Of a stretch of DNA of 64,000 nt, positions 18,643 to 33,194 are shown in pieces; position 1 is the first letter of the stretch, and each line of letters opens with the position of its first letter. The translations under genes and the position numbers were made by a program. This stretch comes from an uncultured archaeon (GTDB lineage Archaea > Thermoproteota > EX4484-205 > JAAOZP01). The stretch spans positions 1-64,000 of the forward strand of contig CALIBN010000016.1 of NCBI GenBank assembly GCA_938045545.1, written 5' to 3'. Below the pieces are notes generated by a model. The model saw nothing but the letters and a program-made list of their open reading frames with translations, did no database searches and had not been told where the DNA came from.

Positions 18643-20553
18643 GTGCAGAATATCATTAAGATGGAGGAGGAAAGCAAGGGTTTCAAAACGTTGAGCGACA
18701 TCTTTAAAGCATTAGGATTTCCAGTGCGGGTTGAAATACTAAAAATACTGGAGAGGAACCCGCTTAGATACAGTGAGCTGATGAAGACCGTTAGGCTTGA
18801 CAGGTTCAGCGACGCCGGGAAGTTCGCATATCATTTGAGCAAGCTTATGGAGAACGGCCTCGTTGAGTATAAGCCTGAGAGCAAGATATACGTGATAACT
18901 CCGCTCGGCAAGGATGTTCTGAACCACGCTATGAATCTTTTCGAGTCGCTCAGAAGGAAGGAGAATGTGTTACTCGTTAGGAGAACAGACTCCTCCATTG
19001 AGCTTTTCGATAGGAAAAGGATTGAAGAGTGTCTAGTCAGGGAGGCTGGGATGGATCAGGATACTGCAGAAACAATAGCCTTGGAGATAGAGGAGAGACT
19101 ATATTCTCTTGGAGTGAAGTATCTGACGGCGCCGTTGATCAGGGAGTATGTTAACGCCGTCCTCCTTGAAAAGAAGATGGAAAACTATAGGCACAGGTTG
19201 ACGAGGCTCGGGTTGCCAGTGCACGATGTGTCTGAACTGATATCTGTTAAGCGGGGACTTGACGATGTTGTGAACGAGGCTGGCGAAGAGGTTTTGAGAC
19301 AGTACGCTTTTCTCGTCAAGCTTCCGAGGGAATTGGGTGATGCGCATCTCAGTGGAATGGTCAATATTAATCATTTAGCCAGTTTCATGTTTAAGCCTGA
19401 AGAGCCTGTAAACTCTCTGGAAAGCCTAAGCCTTGTGAAAACCTACTCCTACATTCCTTTTTCCAGTGGCCAGTCTCCGCTTAAGCAAGTCGCGTGGAGG
19501 ATTGTCGAAGCGTTCAGCAGCTCCTCTATGCATGCTAACAGCCTTCTCGTAAACACGGATGATCTTGAGCTTGTAGAAGAGTTTTTAAAAAGCATTGCAA
19601 TAAGCCAGCGGAAGTGGAATGTTATCTTAAGCGCGAAGCTGGAATCCGTTGTTTTTGAGATCTTAAGAAGTCTTGCTGAAATAGCTGAGAAAACGGTTTT
19701 GCCCAATTTTTCTCTTTCACTAGTCGGCTATGATAAGAAGGTTTCTGAAGAGGGTTTTGCAAACACTTTAACAAAGTTTTTAAACGCGGGGGGTGCCCTT
19801 ATATTGGCTGGTTCTCAAAACTCGTGTCCAACCCACCATCTTACTGTTTTGAACGAAGACGCTGACAACTATGTTAGAACCGGTGTCTTGAGCTCGGTAA
19901 GCCTGAACCTGCCGCGTATTCTCGAGAACGCTTCTCTGAACGAGGATGCTTTCTGGGAAAACCTTGGCGAGATTGTGAGCAGGATTGTCGAGGCTTTAGA
20001 GCTTAAAAGGGAGAGCTTGAGAAGCATTATAGAAGACAGGAAGCTCCTTCCACTATCCTGCAGGATTAACGGTGAAACATACTTCCTAGTTGAGAAAGGC
20101 TGCTCAATAATAGAGTTGACAGGGCTTTATGATGCTTCCTGCAGACTTGTCGGCTCTCAGGATGCTTCAGCCAGTTTCCCGGAGGCTGAGAAGATTGTTA
20201 AAAAGGTGAACGAGCTTGCCCATAAGTCTTCCAAGAGGGAAAACAGGGTGCTAGTCAGCCTTGTAAGCCACGAGGAGGCTGTGCAGAGGTTTGGAGGAAC
20301 CCGTGTGAACGTGTTCCCGAGAAACATGACTTTTGAAGAATGGTTTAGGTTTGAATCCAGGCTTAAGAGCCTCACTCCTGAGTCTAACATTATCCACCTG
20401 CAGGGTTTAGAGGAGCTTGGAAGCCTTAGGAAAGCGGGCAGGGCCAGTTTCCTAATGTATTCTCCGAAAACAATGTGTGCGAGCTGCGGGAGGATATATC
20501 CTGCTTCTGAAGAAAAGTGCTTCTGCGGATCATATTTAAGAACTGCTTTCTAG
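18643..20553 (+). CDS. Winged-helix (ArsR-like) + ATP-cone + NrdD-like protein
   Basis: N-terminal wHTH 'LSDIFKALGFPVRVEILKILERNPLRYSELMK', ATP-cone 'IELFDRKRIEECLVREAGMDQDTAETIALEIEERL', C-terminal CxxC zinc motif; no obvious glycyl-radical motif. Confidence 0.7.
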   Translation: MQNIIKMEEESKGFKTLSDIFKALGFPVRVEILKILERNPLRYSELMKTVRLDRFSDAGKFAYHLSKLMENGLVEYKPESKIYVITPLGKDVLNHAMNLFESLRRKENVLLVRRTDSSIELFDRKRIEECLVREAGMDQDTAETIALEIEERLYSLGVKYLTAPLIREYVNAVLLEKKMENYRHRLTRLGLPVHDVSELISVKRGLDDVVNEAGEEVLRQYAFLVKLPRELGDAHLSGMVNINHLASFMFKPEEPVNSLESLSLVKTYSYIPFSSGQSPLKQVAWRIVEAFSSSSMHANSLLVNTDDLELVEEFLKSIAISQRKWNVILSAKLESVVFEILRSLAEIAEKTVLPNFSLSLVGYDKKVSEEGFANTLTKFLNAGGALILAGSQNSCPTHHLTVLNEDADNYVRTGVLSSVSLNLPRILENASLNEDAFWENLGEIVSRIVEALELKRESLRSIIEDRKLLPLSCRINGETYFLVEKGCSIIELTGLYDASCRLVGSQDASASFPEAEKIVKKVNELAHKSSKRENRVLVSLVSHEEAVQRFGGTRVNVFPRNMTFEEWFRFESRLKSLTPESNIIHLQGLEELGSLRKAGRASFLMYSPKTMCASCGRIYPASEEKCFCGSYLRTAF

Positions 20554-20593
20554 ATGGAGAAAAATTTAATAGTGGGGTTCTCGTCCTTCTTCC

Positions 20594-20731
20594 GGTTACC
20601 GGCCATAGGAGCTGTGGAAACACCCGTACAGGGGGAACCCGCGGAGCCGTTCCGAACACGGAAGTTAAACACAGCTCCGTTTCAAACATTAGTGTGGTCT
20701 TCGGCCACGCGAGGTTTGAAAGCCGGTAACC
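20594..20731 (+). rRNA. 5S ribosomal RNA, detached from the 16S-23S operon
   Basis: Terminal helix GGTTACCGGC/GCCGGTAACC and 'CGAACACGGAAGTTAA' core. Confidence 0.9.
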
Positions 20732-20816
20732 ATCCTTCGATTTGTTAATTAACCATAAAATTTTCATTAAAGGCTTAAATATTCTCCGGCTGGAAAAACC
20801 AGCGGCGTAAAGATAG

Positions 20817-21920
20817 ATGCAAACACCATTATTCCTCGGGCAGGACAACACGGACATCGGCTACATAATTAACGTACTTTACATAGCGATGTTTCTAGTG
20901 CTAGTTTTCTGGGGTGAGAAAATACAGACGAGGATTCGGCTCCGAGACATCGAGTATGCTCTTGAAAGACTACGCCTAATGAGAGATGAGTCGGTTAAAT
21001 TCACTAAGGAGAAGCTGAAGAAATACGGCAGAGAGGAGATAAACAGATTCTTGGATAACTATCTCGAATTCGTAACCATTCCCCCGGTCGACATGGATCC
21101 AGCCGGCGTGGTTTGGAAGCTCGACCATATAGTTAAGACTGCTGAGGACAGGGTTAGGGGCGAGATAAAGCAGATAATCCCAGATCTTGATGAAAGCCAT
21201 GTTTTAAACATAATGAACCTTTTCGAAGCATCCTATGCTTTAAACTATTATTATAAGGTTGTGAGGCACTACTATATTCTAAGCAAGAAGACTTCAAGCT
21301 ACATCCTGATAATACAGTTGCAGGCTATTCTCCCGCAGGTGATGATGGAAGCAGAAGCATACTTAGGGGCGCTGCAAGCGTTTTCAAGCGGCCAGCCGAT
21401 TGGCGACGGGGCGGGAGCGCTTGTCGCAGCCCGACTTATGAGGGGCGGCGAGATATTCGATATTGAGAGGGATAACGTGTACACTGTTAAGAACATTCAG
21501 GGGAGAAGAATATACTTCATGAAGGCAAAGGGCCCGGGAGGGGCTGTGGGCACCCCGGGAGATGCTCTCATGAAGCTCAGTGAAAAAGAGAGCTTCAAAA
21601 TGATATTTATGGTTGACGCGGGGCTCAAGCTGGAGGGTGAGAAAACAGGAAGCATTGCTGAAGGGGTTGGAGCAATCATCGGTGGAATAGGGACTGAAAA
21701 ATACAAGATTGAGGAGGTTGCAACTAAGAAGGCGATCCCCCTCTACGGAATGATTATAAAAATGTCTTTGAAAGAGGCTATCACGCCCATGACTAAGGAC
21801 GTTCTTAACGGCGTCGAAGAGGCTCATCAGCTTCTTTTAAAGAGAATAGTTGAGAAGTCTTCGGAAGGAGATACGGTGATGGTAATAGGGGTTGGTAACA
21901 CTATGGGCATCGCTCAGTAG
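20817..21920 (+). CDS. DUF1512-like archaeal membrane-anchored protein
   Basis: N-terminal TM then 'GEKIQTRIRLRDIEYALERLRLMRDESVKFTKEKLKKYG'. Confidence 0.6.
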   Translation: MQTPLFLGQDNTDIGYIINVLYIAMFLVLVFWGEKIQTRIRLRDIEYALERLRLMRDESVKFTKEKLKKYGREEINRFLDNYLEFVTIPPVDMDPAGVVWKLDHIVKTAEDRVRGEIKQIIPDLDESHVLNIMNLFEASYALNYYYKVVRHYYILSKKTSSYILIIQLQAILPQVMMEAEAYLGALQAFSSGQPIGDGAGALVAARLMRGGEIFDIERDNVYTVKNIQGRRIYFMKAKGPGGAVGTPGDALMKLSEKESFKMIFMVDAGLKLEGEKTGSIAEGVGAIIGGIGTEKYKIEEVATKKAIPLYGMIIKMSLKEAITPMTKDVLNGVEEAHQLLLKRIVEKSSEGDTVMVIGVGNTMGIAQ

Positions 21921-22359
21921 GAGGGTGAGTGCATTGGAGAAAAGCCCGGTTAGTCTTCTCGTCCCATTCTACTTCTTTCTACTCGGCCTACTAATTCTTT
22001 TTTCACTAATCCTTCTTGTTCAAGGGGTCACGGGTACAGGCAGGAATGACAGTGTTACCAACATGCTTTTCATAATGACTGGTTTAACCGGTCTGGTTTC
22101 AACATTCTACATGATAAGAAGATACCAGCTTAGCATGCAGAAAATGCTGAAGGAGAGGAAAATAGTTGTTTTAACCGTTGAAGAATGTTCCAAATGCAGC
22201 TACAAGGCCGTTAGGCCTTTCCGCGAGGGAGACTACGTTTACGGATATGGTGAGGAGTGTCCCAGGTGTCCCAAGAGTTTAGGCGACACGGGTGTTGAAA
22301 ACAGAATGGTGATTACAGCTATATACTTAGAGGGGGGGCGTCAAGAGGAGCGTTACTAA
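21892..22359 (+). CDS. Two-TM protein with CxxC motifs (start uncertain; overlaps previous ORF)
   Basis: 'ECSKCSYKAVRPFREGDYVYGYGEECPRC'. Confidence 0.6.
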   Translation: MVTLWASLSRRVSALEKSPVSLLVPFYFFLLGLLILFSLILLVQGVTGTGRNDSVTNMLFIMTGLTGLVSTFYMIRRYQLSMQKMLKERKIVVLTVEECSKCSYKAVRPFREGDYVYGYGEECPRCPKSLGDTGVENRMVITAIYLEGGRQEERY

Positions 22360-23312
22360 CCCGTTTCCGAAGTCAGGTTTACAGCGGAGTCCTCAAGTAT
22401 TAGAAAAGTATCCTCGGCCTGCGCAATTTTCCTCCCACTTCTCTCAACCAGAACCGGGTATGAAATCAGGTTTTTCCCTAAGTCTTCAATAATCCTGTTG
22501 AAGATGCTTCCGCCAGCATCCTTGAAGATGCTTGAAAACCATCTTTCGCAGAAGGGAAGTGTTCTGAACAAGCTCTGCATCCTCCCCACCTGATTGCTGA
22601 ACCCTCCCTTGTAGTCTAGGGGGAAGTGTTTGAAACGATATATGTAGACATGTCCAGCCTCGCTGACCTCGCCCAAACCGTCGGCAAGCGTTACGAACGG
22701 CTCTATTGCTACAACCATGTCTCTCCTAAGTTTCTCCATGTTGAAAGTTTTAAGATTCGGGATTGAGAGCCCTGCGTGAAGGTTGAAACGGTCTATCTGG
22801 TGGCCGGTTAGGTTTCTTATCACTCTGAAGCCCCTCGACTTGACGACGCTTTCAACCGCCTCACCGATCTGGTTGATTTTAACACCGCTCCTCAGCACTC
22901 CGGATGCTTTTTCAAGACTTTTCTCAGCAGCCTCAACAATCTCCCTGTCCCCCTGCGAGAGAGGTATTGTGAACGCGGTGTCAACAATGCAGCCGTCAAC
23001 GTGGACACCCAGATCCACTTTAACCAGCGAACCTTGAGGAATCTCGCCTTCAAAATCGGGGGGCGGGGTGAAGTGAGCTGCGACCTCGTCTAAACCTATG
23101 TTGCACGGGAAAGCCGGTAGGCCGCCGAGCTGCCTTATGCGACCCTCAATTTCTTCGCAAAGGTCGACGAGCCTTACCCCAGCCTTAACGCGTTGACGCG
23201 CCTCCTTCTTAACCCTTTTCGCGATCTCGCCTGCTGCAAAGTATTTCTCTTTCTCCTCCTCGTTCAACAGCCGGCTTCCAATTCTGGGGAAAGGCTTTAA
23301 ATGGGTTTCCAA
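22356..23312 (-). CDS. map: Methionine aminopeptidase type II (start approximate)
   Basis: 'VKVDLGVHVDGCIVDTAFTIPL', 'GHQIDRFNLHAGLSIPN', 'AIEPFVT'. Confidence 0.9.
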   Translation of the reverse strand: METHLKPFPRIGSRLLNEEEKEKYFAAGEIAKRVKKEARQRVKAGVRLVDLCEEIEGRIRQLGGLPAFPCNIGLDEVAAHFTPPPDFEGEIPQGSLVKVDLGVHVDGCIVDTAFTIPLSQGDREIVEAAEKSLEKASGVLRSGVKINQIGEAVESVVKSRGFRVIRNLTGHQIDRFNLHAGLSIPNLKTFNMEKLRRDMVVAIEPFVTLADGLGEVSEAGHVYIYRFKHFPLDYKGGFSNQVGRMQSLFRTLPFCERWFSSIFKDAGGSIFNRIIEDLGKNLISYPVLVERSGRKIAQAEDTFLILEDSAVNLTSETG

Positions 23313-23342
23313 GTCTCCTAAGCCATTGTTAAGAGGAAGACT

Positions 23343-23783
23343 GTGATACTGGGCGGCACTTTCGACAGGTTTCACAGGGGGCATATGCTCCTCCTAGGGC
23401 TGGCAGCAGCACTTGGGAGGAGTATAATCGTCGGAGTCACATCAGACGAGTTTGCAGGCAGCAAGCCCCACAGGGTTGAGCCTTTCTCCGAGCGCTTCGA
23501 GAAGGTTTCAGGTTTTCTAAGGAGCATCGGGTGTAGGGGGTTCAGTATTTTGAAGCTGGATGACTATGCTGGCCCAGCGGCAACCTTAGATGGGGGATCC
23601 CTTCTAGTGACCTTTAACACTTTAAAAAATGGCCTGCTTATAAATAGGGTTAGGGTTGAAAAAGGCCTGCCTCCTCTAGAGATTCTTATAGCACCCCTCC
23701 TAGAGGCTGAGGATTCTGCACCGATATCCAGCACCAGGGTTAGAATGGGAGAGATTGATGAGAAGGGGTTTTTAAACCGTTAA
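23343..23783 (+). CDS. coaD: Phosphopantetheine adenylyltransferase, archaeal type
   Basis: 'ILGGTFDRFHRGHMLLL' nucleotidyltransferase motif and 'ISSTRVR'. Confidence 0.85.
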   Translation: MILGGTFDRFHRGHMLLLGLAAALGRSIIVGVTSDEFAGSKPHRVEPFSERFEKVSGFLRSIGCRGFSILKLDDYAGPAATLDGGSLLVTFNTLKNGLLINRVRVEKGLPPLEILIAPLLEAEDSAPISSTRVRMGEIDEKGFLNR

Positions 23784-23804
23784 AGCTTAAAAGCAACGGG
23801 CATT

Positions 23805-23970
23805 CCTCCTAACCTAGCCGTCCGAAAGCGGATCTAACCGAGCATAGGGCTTAAGCTCTGCTGTGAGGGAGGAGGACCCAGGGCGGCGAAACAGCAGAGC
23901 TCGGTTAAAGAGGCCTTAGAGCATGCGTTAGGCATGCTGTGAAAAAGGACGTCAGGCCGAGCTTAAAAAA
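23805..23970 (+). ncRNA. Candidate structured RNA between coaD and the toprim gene (strand uncertain)
   Basis: Long-range pairing AACCGAG...AGCTCTGCTGT / ACAGCAGAGCTCGGTT plus GCATGC hairpin; no ORF. Confidence 0.35.
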
Positions 23971-24391
23971 CCTCCTGCTCGGTTTTGCTCGTGATAAAAC
24001 TGGGTATGCCTTCAACATCCTTAGCGGAGCCGCCTAGAGCCTGTTTAAGCCTATACTTATACTCTGTGTTAACCCTTACTCGCCCTGAGCAGATCTTCCT
24101 TATTTTCACGCTGTGCGACCTTCCCCTCCTGTCGAAATCTGTTAGGACAACTATTTCCGAAAGCTTTTCCTTCTCAAGCCAGTCTGTGGATGCAAGCCTG
24201 ATGAAGCTTCTAAGAGTCATTATCTTGGCTTTAACCCCGAGTTTAACCAGCGCCTGCCTGTCCTTTACACCCTCAACCACTATGAGCAGTCCCGCGTCGC
24301 CGAGGTTCAGCTCCTGAATAATCCTGCCTATTGTTTCTGCTGAAGCAGTGTCGCGCCTGCTCCCTGTCTTCCCAAGCCTGGGCAATAGCAC
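23963..24391 (-). CDS. Small Toprim-domain protein
   Basis: 'LLIVVEGVKDRQALVKLG' and 'VVLTDFDRRG'. Confidence 0.7.
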   Translation of the reverse strand: MLLPRLGKTGSRRDTASAETIGRIIQELNLGDAGLLIVVEGVKDRQALVKLGVKAKIMTLRSFIRLASTDWLEKEKLSEIVVLTDFDRRGRSHSVKIRKICSGRVRVNTEYKYRLKQALGGSAKDVEGIPSFITSKTEQEVF

Positions 24392-24524
24392 TCGCTTTGG
24401 TCAAAGCAGTCCGGGATAAAAAGTTTAAATCCCCTTTAAAGGCTTAGGATGACAGTGATGCTTAATGAGGTTAGTGAAAGCATGCTTATCCGTAGTGGCA
24501 AGGAGGCTTGATGGAAATGGGGTC

Positions 24525-25703
24525 TGAACAGCCCCCGCCGATTACGAAGTACGTGATTAGGGTGGAGTTTGAAGTCGAGGGGGTTGTGGAGAGAATCTTC
24601 TTCAAAAGGGAAGGTTCCCGCATAAACACGATATTATAGGAGCCATATTCGGACAGACTGAAGGTCTGTTCGGAGACACCCTCGACTTGAAGAAACTCCA
24701 GAAGAGTGGCAAGCTTGGAAGAATAGACGTTGATCTGAAGAAGGAGGATAAGAAGACCGTTGGAAACGTGACTATCCCTAATAATCTTGATCAGCCTACT
24801 GCAGCGCTTCTAGCGGCGACGCTGGAAAGCATAGAGAGGGTTGGACCTTACGACGCCTGGTTTAAACTAGTTAGCGTTGAAGACATGAGGGAAGAGAAGA
24901 GGAGGAGGATCATGGAGAGAGCGAAGGACATTATGCAGAGATGGTCAGCCTCCCAGAGGAGCGAAGTAATACAGATGATAAGCCAGGTTAGTGAGGTCAG
25001 TGACGTTGGCAAAATAGTTAGTCTCGCTGCCGATGTTGAAGGCGGGCCTGAGGCTGAGTCGAGTGAAACACTGTTCATCGTTGAGGGCCGAGCTGATTTA
25101 ACCACTCTTATGAAGGCGGGCGTTAAGAACGTGGTTGCGACCAACGGTGTGAACATTTCCCAGTATGTGGTTAACCTGACCCATAAGAAGAAGGAGGTTA
25201 CAGTTCTGGCTGACGGCGACAGGGTTGGCGACATGATTGTGAAAGAGCTTCTGAGAAGAGGGGCGAAAATAGACTACGTAGGCAAGGCTCCTCAAGGGAG
25301 GGAGGTTGAGGAGATGAAGCCTATTGAAATCCTAGACATGATAAGCAGGAGGGTTGACGTTAAGACTTATCTCGCAACCTTGCAGGCGACGGCTAAGCCG
25401 GCTGCCCCGGAAAACCTTCTGAACGTTATGAAGACGCTTAGGGACAGGGTGAAGGAGTCCTTCACCGCGATTCTTCTAGACGATGAGGGAGAGATTATGG
25501 ACGAGGTCCCTGTGAGCCAGCTTTTCGAAAGGCTGAGTGAGCTTGACAACGTTGCCGGAGTTATTTTCGACGGTATTGTTTCCCAAAGGCTTCTCGACCT
25601 TGCTCAAAGCAAGAATGTGAAAATCATGGTCGGCGAGAGAATAGGCATCGTGGAGAAGATGCCTAGAGAGATAGTTGTCAAGACCCTCGACGAATTAAAA
25701 TAG
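24525..25703 (+). CDS. dnaG: Archaeal DnaG primase, reading frame interrupted near its 5' end
   Basis: 24525 frame 'ITKYVIRVEFEVEGVVE' continues in another frame as 'HDIIGAIFGQTEGLFGDTLDLKKLQKSGKLGRI...' after ~32 extra nt. Confidence 0.85.
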
Positions 25704-25747
25704 TTTAAGCCGCACGCTAGAAGCCAGCCTGAGCTAGGTTTCCGGGT

Positions 25748-26275
25748 TTACTCCAGCAGCTCGCGATTAAGATCTAAGAAGGAACTGCCCCATTTGAATT
25801 TTGAAAGAATGCTCAACGCCTGCTCTGGGAAACCAAGTATGAAGAGGGCTGCAGCCAGTGCCTCCGCGCTTGAGAGAATGTTTGGAGCACCGTAGTTAAC
25901 AGGGTTCGCCGCCAGCAGCCTGGGCAGCCTCCTCTGGAATGGTGCTTTAAGAAGATGGAAGACACTATTGTCTGTGGATTTCCAAGAGGTGTCTATAACT
26001 GTCACCCCATGTTTAACCGCAACATCCCTGTCTACTGGTGAAAGCGTTGTCAAAGCCTCAGGGTTTAAAATTATCGAGCGCTTCGGAACCTGAGATATTT
26101 TGGAGAAAACCTTAATCAGGCCGTGCTTCTTCAAGACAAGGGTTGTGCACTTCCTCGGGTCATCCGCGTGCAGATGGAGAGCGTAGAGGCAGGGGGGATG
26201 TTGAGAGTAACCCCTTTTCTGTTCGAGACGGGATTCGACTAAGCGGCCCACCTGGCCATCATGCGGGTTACTCAT
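25748..26275 (-). CDS. tsr3: Tsr3-like rRNA aminocarboxypropyltransferase (start uncertain)
   Basis: 'DDPRKCTTLVLKKHG', 'SWKSTDNSVFHLLKAPFQRRLPRLLAANPVNYGAPNILSSAEALAAAL'. Confidence 0.8.
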   Translation of the reverse strand: MSNPHDGQVGRLVESRLEQKRGYSQHPPCLYALHLHADDPRKCTTLVLKKHGLIKVFSKISQVPKRSIILNPEALTTLSPVDRDVAVKHGVTVIDTSWKSTDNSVFHLLKAPFQRRLPRLLAANPVNYGAPNILSSAEALAAALFILGFPEQALSILSKFKWGSSFLDLNRELLE

Positions 26276-26564
26276 CTGGCCTGTTTGGCCTTGCTTGCCG
26301 CAGGCTGAGCCCGTTTCACACCCACTCCGAGGGTCGTCAGCGTTCTTCATCCACATTCCTCCCGGATGGGTTCCGTTTCTGTCCCAGCCTAGGGGTCTCC
26401 CCCTGCGCCTCACGACGCTGCAGCACCCGCATCAAGAAGGGAGTTTCCTCAGGCCCTCTTCGAGCCCGACACCCGTCCTTCAACTTCCCCCCTGCCTGAA
26501 GCATAGTGTCAAATAACGTTTAAAAAATTTTTGGAGCATCACAGGCAGGTTTTCACCTGTTCCA

Positions 26565-29670
<3,106 letters not shown>

Positions 29671-29803
29671 GAACAGTCTGTGACCTGCCTGTGACGCACT
29701 CACAGCCCAAAATTATTGGGCTCATGCATTCGCCTAAGCGTTAAGCTTAGGGTCATTACAACGATGCTGTTGAACATGTTTTAAGGGTCCACCGTCCTAA
29801 ACG

Positions 29804-31300
<1,497 letters not shown>

Positions 31301-31646
31301 TTGGGAGTTACGGTCTTGGGCGGTGGACTTTCCTTACATGTTCAACAGCATCAGACTCTTTCGAGTCCTCAAGATATGTATCCACACATGGAGCCCCCTT
31401 ATCATACCTGGTGCATACCAGTGTCCCGGGGGCACGCCGTTCCAGTGTGGCCCGAAGTATAGTGAACCAGACGCTTATTTAAGCATTTCTAACGCGTTAA
31501 CGACGTTTAAAAAGGCTTGAGAAACCCGTTGGAAGACCCCCGTCTTTTAACAGCGTATTCTCCAGTGGAAACCAGGGAGGACGTGGCTGTAGTCTCCATA
31601 ATCGTCAACGCTACGGCTTAAGTACTCCGGCGGCCATGGTTGCTTT

Positions 31647-32564
31647 ATGAGGATTCGAACAGTGTTGGGGGATATTTCCCCTGAGGAGTTTGGACTAGCG
31701 CTGGTGCATGAGCACATTCTCTGCGATTTCATCGGGACAGATAAAGTCAGCAGGAACCGTTACGACGCGCAGGAAGTCTTCAACGTCATGCTGCCATATT
31801 TGAACGAGATTAAGCAGCTGGGCGTATCCGGTTTCGTAGACTGCACGCCGGCGTTCATCGGAAGAGACCCGCTGCTGCTTGCCAGCCTTTCGAAAGCCTC
31901 GGGAATTCATATTTTAACCAACACGGGCCTGTATAAGGAGCCTTTCCTCCCCAAGTATGCTTTCGAATACTCCGTTGAACAGTTAGCCAGCATGTGGGTC
32001 AGAGAGATCGAGCAGGGGATTGAGGAAACACCTGTTAAAGCAGGCTTCGTGAAGATCGCTGTAAACCCGGGCCGCATAATCCCGATACAGCGGAAAATCG
32101 TGAGAGCAGCTGCAAGATGCAGCCTGTCCACCGGAGCCGCAATAGTCTGCCACACTGCCAACGGCGTGGCGGCGATGGATCTCTTGAACATAATCGGCGA
32201 GGAGGGGCTTGACCCCGCTAAGGTAATAGTTGCACACTGCGATGCAGAAGAGGATTGGAACAACCATCTCGAAATACTTAAGCGGGGCGCATGGGTTGAA
32301 TACGACGGTATTAGTGAAGCCACGTCTACGAAAGTCTTGAACATGATACGGCTAGTGGTTGAGAATGGTTTCAGCAACAGGCTTCTACTTTCTCAGGACG
32401 CAGGATGGTATAACGTTGGCGAGAACAAGGGAGGCAGCATCCGACCTTACAGCTACCTGGTGAAGCATTTCATCCCAATCATGCTTAGGGAAGGGTTCAG
32501 CCGAAGCCTGGTGGACGAGGTTTTAGCCAAGAACCCGGCTCAAGCATTTCAGATAAAACAGTGA
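31647..32564 (+). CDS. Phosphotriesterase-family hydrolase
   Basis: 'IRTVLGDISPEEFGLALVHEHILCD', metal-ligand-like 'HTA', 'AHCDAEED', 'LLSQDAGW'. Confidence 0.8.
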   Translation: MRIRTVLGDISPEEFGLALVHEHILCDFIGTDKVSRNRYDAQEVFNVMLPYLNEIKQLGVSGFVDCTPAFIGRDPLLLASLSKASGIHILTNTGLYKEPFLPKYAFEYSVEQLASMWVREIEQGIEETPVKAGFVKIAVNPGRIIPIQRKIVRAAARCSLSTGAAIVCHTANGVAAMDLLNIIGEEGLDPAKVIVAHCDAEEDWNNHLEILKRGAWVEYDGISEATSTKVLNMIRLVVENGFSNRLLLSQDAGWYNVGENKGGSIRPYSYLVKHFIPIMLREGFSRSLVDEVLAKNPAQAFQIKQ

Positions 32565-32636
32565 AGAAACAGCTCGTGATGATTCAGCACGTTTACAGCA
32601 GATTCTGTATACCGGCGCCAGATAATTGCTTAGAAA

Positions 32637-32723
32637 TGGACCGGGAGGGACTCGAACCCTCGACCCTTCGAGGTCACCCATTCCGAGTGCAAGTCGGACA
32701 TTCTACCACTGAACTACCGGCCC
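32637..32723 (-). tRNA. tRNA-Ala(UGC) with ~13-nt insertion near the variable loop
   Basis: Acceptor GGGCCGG/CCGGTCC gives the G3-U70 identity pair; anticodon arm TCCGA-CTTGCAC-TCGGA. Confidence 0.85.
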
Positions 32724-33194
32724 TGAGGCTTCTACTTCCCTCAAGGATATATAAATGCTTCCCATGAGGAAGGGAAAGTTTAAAACGGGACTTCAACGTT
32801 TAATTTTTTGCATGATCTCTCAGGATTAGTATACATAGCATCAAGTAAACCACTCATGCGCCGGGTGTATCTTAAAAAGGGCTAAGCCAGTATACGAGCA
32901 GATAAGTGACGAGATAAGGAAGACCTAGGAGAAGCAAGTAGAATGGTTCATCAGTAGCGGTGCCCTGATGCTGAGGGTCGTAGTTGGTCTGCTCAAGACC
33001 AGCCTTCCGCTCAAATGGAGCATTATCTACCTTTTCAAAGAAGCCCTTAGAAAGATTCTTAAAAAGAAACTGGGCCTCAGGGATATTGCCAACTTCTGCT
33101 ATGAACTGAGGCATGAGAACTGATCGTGGTATGAGATTGACGCATGTTTTTCCATGCTTTTTTAAAACTTTTTAAAGAAAAGATGGGGGGTTTG

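Noticed and set aside
23805-23970. RNase P RNA or SRP RNA
   Set aside because: The GAGGAAAGUCC-type RNase P core and the SRP domain IV motif are not present
24560-24640. Clear bulge-helix-bulge intron in dnaG
   Set aside because: Testing several splice positions that restore the frame did not give an obvious 4-bp central helix, so an intron is only a possibility
32872-33114. Minus-strand 80-aa ORF before locus B
   Set aside because: No recognisable features; the plus strand in another frame gives a better but still fragmentary coding signal ('LRKILKKKLGLRDIANFCYELRHEN')
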